Assembly (NCBI GenBank): GCA_030602935.1
Contig: JAUVYU010000006.1
Coordinates: 1 to 11,049, forward strand
Direction of reading: 5' to 3'
DNA length: 11,049 bases
Source: Candidatus Bathyarchaeota archaeon
GTDB lineage: Archaea; Thermoproteota; Bathyarchaeia; TCS64
A program made the translations under genes and the position numbers. The notes under the pieces are model-generated. The model was not told the DNA's origin. It was given only the letters and a program-made list of their open reading frames with translations, and ran no database searches. Position 1 is the stretch's first letter. The number at the start of each line of letters is the position of its first letter. Positions 6,549 to 11,049 of the stretch are shown piece after piece.

Positions 6549-6875
6549 ATGGGTGAGAGCTTGGAGACGGCGAAGTCGACTATGGAGCGCGTTATGGAGA
6601 CACTCAGGGGCTCGAGCAACGCGTCGGAGAACGAGTTGAGGGATATACTGACCCGCCTCCAGGCTGCGCGTAACACCCTCGTCCAGAACGAGAGGAAGAT
6701 CTGGCTCAGGACCAAGGCCGGGAAGGAGATGCTATCCAACTACGGCGAGGCGTCCCAGAAGCTTCTAGGCGCCGTGGAGTCCGGCTCTGGCCTCGAGGAG
6801 GCGCTGACCGAGGTCGAGGCCCAGGCGAAGAGGATCAGCGACGAGATTCGCAAGCGGAGCATGGTGGTCACCTAG
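6549..6875 (+). CDS. Small alpha-helical, probably coiled-coil protein of unknown function
   Basis: The 108-residue protein is almost free of proline, has no cysteine from the chosen start, and is rich in Glu, Arg, Lys, Leu and Ala. Three helical stretches can be seen: residues about 4-22, 27-58 (ENELRDILTRLQAARNTLVQ) and 62-104, separated by a Ser/Asn-rich turn and a Gly-rich turn. Heptad-like spacing of Leu, Ile and Ala suggests a coiled coil or helical bundle. There is no signal peptide, membrane helix or metal motif. I do not recognise the family. It starts five bases after the epimerase stop, with one of the best SD sites in the window, so it is expressed with the GGT-like enzyme and the epimerase and may be a scaffold or accessory subunit. 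That role is inference. Confidence 0.7.
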   Translation: MGESLETAKSTMERVMETLRGSSNASENELRDILTRLQAARNTLVQNERKIWLRTKAGKEMLSNYGEASQKLLGAVESGSGLEEALTEVEAQAKRISDEIRKRSMVVT

Positions 6876-6924
6876 AGCCCTTAACCAGGAGTACCACGAG
6901 TTCCTAGCACAACGCCACTGAGGG

Positions 6925-6932
6925 TTATATAC
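6925..6932 (+). promoter_or_regulatory. TATA box for the DUF362 gene
   Basis: TTATATAC is the most canonical TATA box in the window, centred about 49 bases before the TTG at 6978. Initiation near 6955 would give a leader of about 23 nt containing GGAGAG at 6964-6969, eight bases from the TTG. Confidence 0.65.
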
Positions 6933-6977
6933 AACTTCAACTCGATCCTAAAACTAGAGTTCTGGAGAGTATGAAAT

Positions 6978-8315
6978 TTGGCTAGCAAGGTCTATTTCAT
7001 GGACGATCGCTACGCTGGGCTTCCCACGAGCCTCCCAGCTAAGGCTCGGCAGCTCTTTGACCACGCCAACCTAGGTGGATGCTTCGAGCCAGGTGACTCG
7101 GTCGCCATCAAGTGCCACATGGGAGAGTGGTACAACTCCGCGTATCTCAGGCCCATCCTGATTAGAGTCATCGTGGACAAGGTGAAGGAGCACGGGGGGA
7201 TCCCCTTCGTCACTGACACCACCACCGCCCCCTACATGCATTACTGTTCCAGGAGCACCGCCCAGTTCTACCTTGAGACGGCGGCCGCCAACGGCTTCAC
7301 GCCGGACTCCATGGGCTGCCCGATTATCATCGCCGACGGCATGTACGGAACAGAGGACGTGAGGGTCGACCTCCCCGACGGTCTCCTCCTTAAGGAGGGG
7401 TTCCTCGCGAAGGGTATAGCTGACGCGGACGCAACGATCGTCGTCAACCACTTCAAGGGGCACGGCGGAGGCGTCTACGGGGGCAGCATCAAGAACGTCG
7501 CCATCGGCTGCAGCTCCAAGAGGGGAAAGCTGAACGTCCATCTCACAACCCACCCGGAGATCGGATGGGACAAGTGGAGCTTCCACGGAGAGAACTGCAT
7601 CAGAGAAGAGTGCCCGGACGTCGTCGTCTGCAAGAACATCTGCCCCGTCGGGGCGATACGGATAGAGAAGGACCATATGGAGTGGGACAGGGGGGCCTGC
7701 ATCGGCTGCTTTGGCCACCAGCGCCCCTTCTTCCGCTGCGATGTCTGGGGTAAGGAGAGTTACGAGGAGTGGAAGACCTGGTTCCTCATCGCCATGGGGG
7801 ACGCCTCTACAGCCTACATACGCTACATGGGTGAGGAGCACGTCGGTTTCCTGACCTACGCCATCGACATCACCCCCGCCTGTGACTGTGCCCCCGGAGC
7901 CGACAGACCGGTCCTCCCCAACCTGGGGGTCTTCGCCTCCCAAGACATGGTCGCCATCGACGTCGCCGCTCTGGACATGGCCGATAAGGCTCCGGGGATC
8001 CCCGGTTCATTGGCTGAGGAGAAGGATGTCATGGAGCCGGGGGTCGAGAAGTTTACCGGGATCGTAGGGATGAGCCAGTGGGTCACAGCCAACACCTGCA
8101 GCCGCCTGGGGTCGGGCTCCAAGGAGTACGAGCTCGTGCTGCCTCCCGTCTCGGACATCGAGGCCGACTACTGCTTCCCCAGGCTCAGCCCTGAGCGCCC
8201 CATAGGCCACTACCTGGCTAAAGGGGTGAAGAAGTTCGGAACGTGGATCCCGGAAGGCGGCTACAAGTACAACAAAGAGCCCTCTGTACCTTTCGAAGAA
8301 CTGACAAAAAGATAA
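6978..8315 (+). CDS. DUF362 protein with iron-sulfur cluster-binding insert
   Basis: The 445-residue product matches the DUF362 family, found mostly in anaerobes and of unknown reaction. The core has DSVAIKCHMGEW at 40-51, VVNHFKGHGGGVYGG at 155-169 and IKNVAIGCSSKRGK at 171-184, all typical of the family. A ferredoxin-like insert at 207-254 holds seven cysteines: Cys207, 212, 218 and 222 (the last in ICPVGAI) and Cys241, 244 and 254. Spacing is x4, x5, x3, then x2 and x9, which is not the textbook CxxCxxCxxxCP. Further cysteines at 302, 304, 374 and 399 lie outside the insert. One or two 4Fe-4S clusters are plausible, and an electron-transfer or redox role is likely. The protein is cytoplasmic. 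The TTG start is supported by GGAGAG eight bases upstream. The nearby ATG at 6971 is out of frame and stops after four codons. Confidence 0.88.
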   Translation: MASKVYFMDDRYAGLPTSLPAKARQLFDHANLGGCFEPGDSVAIKCHMGEWYNSAYLRPILIRVIVDKVKEHGGIPFVTDTTTAPYMHYCSRSTAQFYLETAAANGFTPDSMGCPIIIADGMYGTEDVRVDLPDGLLLKEGFLAKGIADADATIVVNHFKGHGGGVYGGSIKNVAIGCSSKRGKLNVHLTTHPEIGWDKWSFHGENCIREECPDVVVCKNICPVGAIRIEKDHMEWDRGACIGCFGHQRPFFRCDVWGKESYEEWKTWFLIAMGDASTAYIRYMGEEHVGFLTYAIDITPACDCAPGADRPVLPNLGVFASQDMVAIDVAALDMADKAPGIPGSLAEEKDVMEPGVEKFTGIVGMSQWVTANTCSRLGSGSKEYELVLPPVSDIEADYCFPRLSPERPIGHYLAKGVKKFGTWIPEGGYKYNKEPSVPFEELTKR

Positions 8316-8322
8316 ACTCCCA

Positions 8323-8329
8323 TTTTTTT
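8323..8329 (+). terminator. T-tract terminator between convergent genes
   Basis: Seven T residues follow the DUF362 stop by seven bases. The 27-base gap separates it from the convergent SWIM-protein gene. Confidence 0.5.
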
Positions 8330-8342
8330 CATGACAAGGGGT

Positions 8343-8588
8343 TCAGCGTCGCCGAGGCCGGTTCTTCCGGTTTATCATCAGGACAGCCGTGGAGTGGGAG
8401 CAGATCCTCTTCTCCCTGAAGCCGGGGCAGGTGCACGAGACCCTCCCGTCGAGCGCTTGAACCACGTTGTAGGTGCCGTGGTCCCCGATGACGTTGAACC
8501 TGCCGCCCCCCATGCTCTCCACGCGACCGGTCCTCAGCATCCTCACAGCCTTCTCGACCAGCCGGTTCACCGGCCTACGCCTGCGCAT
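8343..8588 (-). CDS. Small SWIM-type zinc-binding protein
   Basis: The 81-residue protein contains a complete SWIM motif: Cys52-x-Cys54, eight residues, then Cys63-x-His65 (CTCPGFREKRICSH). SWIM domains bind one zinc and are usually involved in protein or nucleic-acid contacts. Before it lies a short beta hairpin-like segment (RFNVIGDHGTYNVV) that is often seen just ahead of the motif. Both ends are strongly basic (MRRRRPVNR and NRKNRPRRR), which favours nucleic-acid binding. Stand-alone SWIM proteins of this size occur in many archaea without a defined function. Codon choice and a TATA-like box 26 bases before the ATG, with no SD site, support a real leaderless gene. It is head to head with the AOR-family gene, so a regulatory link is possible but unproven. 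Confidence 0.85.
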   Translation of the reverse strand: MRRRRPVNRLVEKAVRMLRTGRVESMGGGRFNVIGDHGTYNVVQALDGRVSCTCPGFREKRICSHSTAVLMINRKNRPRRR

Positions 8589-8610
8589 GGGATAGAATCA
8601 GTTGCCTGCA

Positions 8611-8618
8611 TTAATTAC
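8611..8618 (-). promoter_or_regulatory. TATA-like box for the SWIM-protein gene
   Basis: The minus strand reads GTAATTAA, centred about 26 bases before the ATG at 8588. That places transcription initiation at the start codon. Confidence 0.5.
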
Positions 8619-8662
8619 GATTACTGAAACCCGATTGGCATGGCTTGAACTCGACGGGGAAA

Positions 8663-8671
8663 CTATTTGTA
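8663..8671 (+). promoter_or_regulatory. TATA-like box for the AOR-family gene
   Basis: CTATTTGTA is centred about 33 bases before the ATG at 8700, implying a leader of only a few bases. The alternative in-frame TTG at 8667 lies inside the box and is therefore not used as a start. Confidence 0.45.
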
Positions 8672-8699
8672 TTCATACAGACAAGAACATCGTGATTCT

Positions 8700-10538
8700 A
8701 TGCCAAGCAAGATCAAGGGATATGCGGGGAAGTTCCTGCGCGTCGACATGTCCGAAGGGAAGCTCAGCGACGAGGTCTTCGACGAGGCCACGCTGAGGAA
8801 GTATCTCGGCGGCACTGGGATCGGCTGTAAGATCATGTACGAGGAGGTTCCCCCTGACGCCGACTGGTCGGACCCCGTCAACAGGGTCACTATCGGCAGT
8901 GGGCCCTTGGGGGGCACCGCCGTCGGGGGATCCGGAACGATATCCATAGTCACCAAGGGCGCTCTGACCGGTGGATCCACGTCGGTCCAGGCCAACGGCC
9001 TCTTCGGTGCCTACCTGAGGTTCTCCGGTTACGATGGCATCATCGTTCAGGGGGCTTCGGAGAGCTGGAAGTACCTCGTAATAAGGGACGGAGGGGCCGA
9101 GCTGAAGGACGCCGACGAGATCATGGGCCTCGACACCTACGAGGTGGGGGACTTCCTCAGAGAGTTCTATGGCGTCAGGGGAAGGAGCGCCAGCGTCCTA
9201 TCCATCGGCCCGGCCGGCGAGAAGCTCGTCAGGTGGGCGGGGGTCTTCGTGGACCACGGTCACTCGGCCTCCCATAACGGCTCAGGCGCCGTCCTGGGCT
9301 CCAAGAAGCTGAAGGCGATCATGGCGTTCAGGAGCAGCGGCAGCCCCGAGATGGCGGACCCCGAGGGGCTGAAGGAGGTCGCCCAGAGGATCTACGAGGA
9401 CGTGGAGTACTTCAGGGGCACCATCGGGGGCGTGGAGACCGCCCAAAAGTCGGGCTCGGGGAGCCTGCCCATCAAGAACTACACCACCAATCTCTGGGAC
9501 GTGGAAGCGGAGAAGGTGGACACATTCGGTGAGAGGTACCTCAGGGACACGTACCAGTTCGAGCGCGAGCCCTGCTGGGGGTGCAGGCTCCTCCACTGCG
9601 CCATGTTCAGGATCGAGGACGGCCCCTACACAGGGGTCGTAGAGGAGCCCGAGTACGAGCAGATGGCAGCCTGGGGCCCCGTCGTGGACGTCAAAGACGT
9701 CGAGGCTACAATGATGCTCTCGGCTCTCACCGACAGGCTTGGGCTGGAGAACAACGAGGCGGGCTGGCTCACGGGGTGGGTCATCGAGTGCCTTGAGAAG
9801 GGCTATCTCTCCAAGGAGGAGACGGGCATCGATGTCAGTTGGGGCGACGTGGACGCCATCGTGGAGCTCCTGAAGATGATCTCGGAGCGCAGGGGATTCG
9901 GGGACGTCCTCGCCGAGGGCGTGAAGAGGGCCTCCGAGAAGGTCGGTGGAGAGGCCGCGAAGGCCGCGATCTACACCATGAAGGGGAACACCCCCAGGGG
10001 CCACGACCACAGGACCCGTTGGGCCGAGATGTTCGACACCTGCGTCTCCAACACGAGCACCATCGAGACCCACATGAGCGCTATGGGGCCGGGCGCCCAG
10101 GGACCTGAGAACCCCATGGAGGTCTCCACCGAGGTGGCGAGGACGAAGGGGCTGATGCAGCTGGAGGACTCGGTGGGCACCTGCCGCTTCAACACCCGGA
10201 TGAACAACGTGTATATCTCGGAGGCCGTCGCCGCCGCCACAGGCTGGAACTTCACCGCAGAGGAGGGGAAGCGGGTCGGCCTCAGGGCCGTGAACCTGAT
10301 GCGGGCCTACAACCTGAGGGTCGGCATCGGTGCCGAGTACGACAGGCCCTCAACACGCTACGGCTCTACGCCCGTCGACGGCCCCACGGTTGGGATAAGC
10401 ATCCTTCCCCACTGGGACGCCATGCTCCGCAACTACTATGGGCTGATGGGGTGGGACACCGAGACCGGGATACCCCTACCCGAGACCCTGGAGGAGCTTG
10501 GGCTGGGATATGTGGTGAAGGACATGGAGAAGCTCTGA
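8700..10538 (+). CDS. Aldehyde:ferredoxin oxidoreductase (AOR) family tungstoenzyme
   Basis: The 612-residue product has the full length and domain order of AOR. Family enzymes oxidise aldehydes to carboxylates, or run in reverse, using tungsten-bis-pterin and one 4Fe-4S cluster, with electrons passing to ferredoxin. The N-terminal domain has GYAGKFLRVDMSEG (7-20), YLGGTGIG (35-42) and NRVTIGSGPLGGT (61-73), as expected for the cofactor-binding sheet. Cluster ligands are Cys292, Cys295, Cys300 and Cys495. Their spacing is CX2CX4C rather than the CX2CX3C of Pyrococcus AOR, which marks a separate subgroup. Pterin motifs are DRLGL at 345-349 and DSVGTC at 490-495. The substrate is unknown. The family also includes FOR, GOR and benzoyl-CoA reductase subunits. 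It stands alone, followed by a T-tract, and is divergent from the SWIM gene. Confidence 0.93.
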   Translation: MPSKIKGYAGKFLRVDMSEGKLSDEVFDEATLRKYLGGTGIGCKIMYEEVPPDADWSDPVNRVTIGSGPLGGTAVGGSGTISIVTKGALTGGSTSVQANGLFGAYLRFSGYDGIIVQGASESWKYLVIRDGGAELKDADEIMGLDTYEVGDFLREFYGVRGRSASVLSIGPAGEKLVRWAGVFVDHGHSASHNGSGAVLGSKKLKAIMAFRSSGSPEMADPEGLKEVAQRIYEDVEYFRGTIGGVETAQKSGSGSLPIKNYTTNLWDVEAEKVDTFGERYLRDTYQFEREPCWGCRLLHCAMFRIEDGPYTGVVEEPEYEQMAAWGPVVDVKDVEATMMLSALTDRLGLENNEAGWLTGWVIECLEKGYLSKEETGIDVSWGDVDAIVELLKMISERRGFGDVLAEGVKRASEKVGGEAAKAAIYTMKGNTPRGHDHRTRWAEMFDTCVSNTSTIETHMSAMGPGAQGPENPMEVSTEVARTKGLMQLEDSVGTCRFNTRMNNVYISEAVAAATGWNFTAEEGKRVGLRAVNLMRAYNLRVGIGAEYDRPSTRYGSTPVDGPTVGISILPHWDAMLRNYYGLMGWDTETGIPLPETLEELGLGYVVKDMEKL

Positions 10539-10547
10539 AACCCTCCA

Positions 10548-10558
10548 TTTTCCTTTTT
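10548..10558 (+). terminator. T-rich terminator after the AOR gene
   Basis: TTTTCCTTTTT lies about ten bases after the stop codon and is followed by AT-rich DNA. Bases 10539-10673 are a low-GC convergent intergenic spacer in which I see no gene. Confidence 0.5.
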
Positions 10559-10649
10559 ATAATTGATTCTGGAATTTTTACGAGAAAGAGATTCGCGTAA
10601 TTCATTTTTTTGGTGGCTTAAAAACATGCTTTTAGTTTAATTGAATTAT

Positions 10650-10674
10650 GTTACTCTTAGCTTCTGAGAGCAAC
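10650..10674. terminator. Weak inverted repeat at the PDCD5 stop
   Basis: GTT-A-CTCT pairs with AGAG-C-AAC around a nine-base loop, with one mismatch. It sits exactly at the 3' end of the PDCD5 gene and is followed on that strand by AT-rich sequence, not a T-tract. It may aid 3'-end formation or be chance. Confidence 0.2.
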
Positions 10675-11049
10675 TACTTCTCCTTGATTCTCTGCCCGAT
10701 GGTCTTGAGCTCCCCATGATCCTTGTACCTGATGGAGGTCTGCACCCTGACCGGTAATCCCACCTGCCTGAGAAACTGCAGCAGCATCCCCCCGTCGATG
10801 GACTCCTTTATATTACCGGCCTTGAAAGCCTCGACGAGGGCCCCCTCGACCTGGGGCATCACCTTAGGGAACTGCGCCCGAGCGGCTCCCAGGACCTCCC
10901 ATGCCCTTCCCACGAGGAACCGGCCCAGAATCTCCTCCAGGGTAGGCTCCTTAGGTTTCTCTGGCTCCGCATCAGGTTTGCTTTCCGACCTATGGAGCCG
11001 CCTCTGGAGCTCGATCATCCTCCGCCTCTTGAGCTTCTCCAGCTCATCG
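10674..11049 (-). CDS. PDCD5-type DNA-binding protein (partial, N-terminus beyond right edge)
   Basis: The visible 124 residues run from the right edge to a TAG at 10674. They begin DELEKLKRRRMIELQRRL, the classic basic N-terminal helix of the archaeal PDCD5 family. About a dozen charged, Pro- and Glu-rich linker residues follow, then the compact helical core (EEILGRFLVGRAWEVLGAAR), the helix KVMPQVEGALVEAFKAGNI, the segment IDGGMLLQFLRQV and a basic C-terminal strand. In other archaea the gene lies near ribosomal protein genes such as rps19e and rpl39e and is thought to act in translation or nucleic-acid binding. That context lies outside this window. The first ATG in view, at 11018, is inside the conserved helix and is not the true start. 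The core is more divergent than usual, with the expected ARERL-type helix reading VGRAWEVL. Confidence 0.85.
   Translation of the reverse strand, partial: DELEKLKRRRMIELQRRLHRSESKPDAEPEKPKEPTLEEILGRFLVGRAWEVLGAARAQFPKVMPQVEGALVEAFKAGNIKESIDGGMLLQFLRQVGLPVRVQTSIRYKDHGELKTIGQRIKEK

Noticed and set aside
7071..7943. 290-codon open frame on the minus strand
   Set aside because: It is fully antisense to the DUF362 gene, which has clear family motifs. Its composition (Val, Gly, Asp, Leu) is typical of a high-GC shadow frame.
8331..8627. 98-codon plus-strand frame
   Set aside because: It is antisense to the SWIM protein, whose CxC-x8-CxH motif is intact.
9282..10073. 263-codon open frame on the minus strand
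   Set aside because: It lies opposite the AOR gene, has no recognisable motif and no promoter or SD site; it follows from high GC content.
1..11049. CRISPR arrays, tRNA or rRNA genes, insertion sequences
   Set aside because: No regularly spaced repeats, no cloverleaf-like or rRNA-like stretch, no transposase and no terminal inverted repeats were seen; intergenic gaps are all under 140 bases.

Overview
The window looks like chromosomal DNA from an archaeon. It carries an intact archaeal translation factor aIF2-beta, a DUF424 protein and a PDCD5-type DNA-binding protein. Most promoters are a TATA-like box about 26-41 bases upstream of the start codon, and some of the transcripts they imply are leaderless. 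Shine-Dalgarno sites match the archaeal anti-SD. GC content is high, AGG arginine codons are frequent, and GTG and TTG starts occur. The mix of an AOR-family oxidoreductase, a DUF362 iron-sulfur protein, a small SWIM zinc protein and probable branched-polyamine enzyme would fit an uncultivated anaerobic TACK lineage such as Bathyarchaeia. That placement is a low-confidence inference. No RNA genes, CRISPR arrays, insertion sequences or attachment sites were seen, and about nine tenths of the window is coding.

Layout. Bases 2-211 (minus) hold the N-terminus of a helical, probably winged-helix protein, possibly branched-chain polyamine synthase. Bases 306-920 (minus) encode a purine-type phosphoribosyltransferase. 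It is divergent from a membrane protein with an N-terminal zinc ribbon (1021-1830, plus). Next come aIF2-beta and DUF424 as a tight pair (1937-2654), then adenosylhomocysteinase (2703-3959) with its own TATA box and a TTG start. Bases 4025-6875 form an apparent three-gene operon: a divergent gamma-glutamyltranspeptidase-like Ntn hydrolase, an NAD-dependent epimerase and a small alpha-helical protein. Bases 6978-8315 encode a DUF362/4Fe-4S protein. It converges on a small SWIM zinc-binding protein (8343-8588, minus), which is head to head with an aldehyde:ferredoxin oxidoreductase-family tungstoenzyme (8700-10538). The right edge (10674-11049, minus) is PDCD5, cut by the window end.

How the genes fit together. 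The left half is housekeeping: purine salvage, translation initiation and recycling of the methylation by-product S-adenosylhomocysteine. The right half is anaerobic metabolism: a tungstopterin oxidoreductase and an iron-sulfur protein, both plausible partners of ferredoxin. The most unusual item is the GGT-like enzyme. It keeps the Ntn-hydrolase scaffold but has serine where the catalytic threonine sits, and it appears to have lost the residues that hold the gamma-glutamyl group. It probably acts on a different amide, perhaps in a pathway shared with the epimerase and helical protein downstream. No defence, mobile or clearly new multi-gene system is evident beyond that operon.
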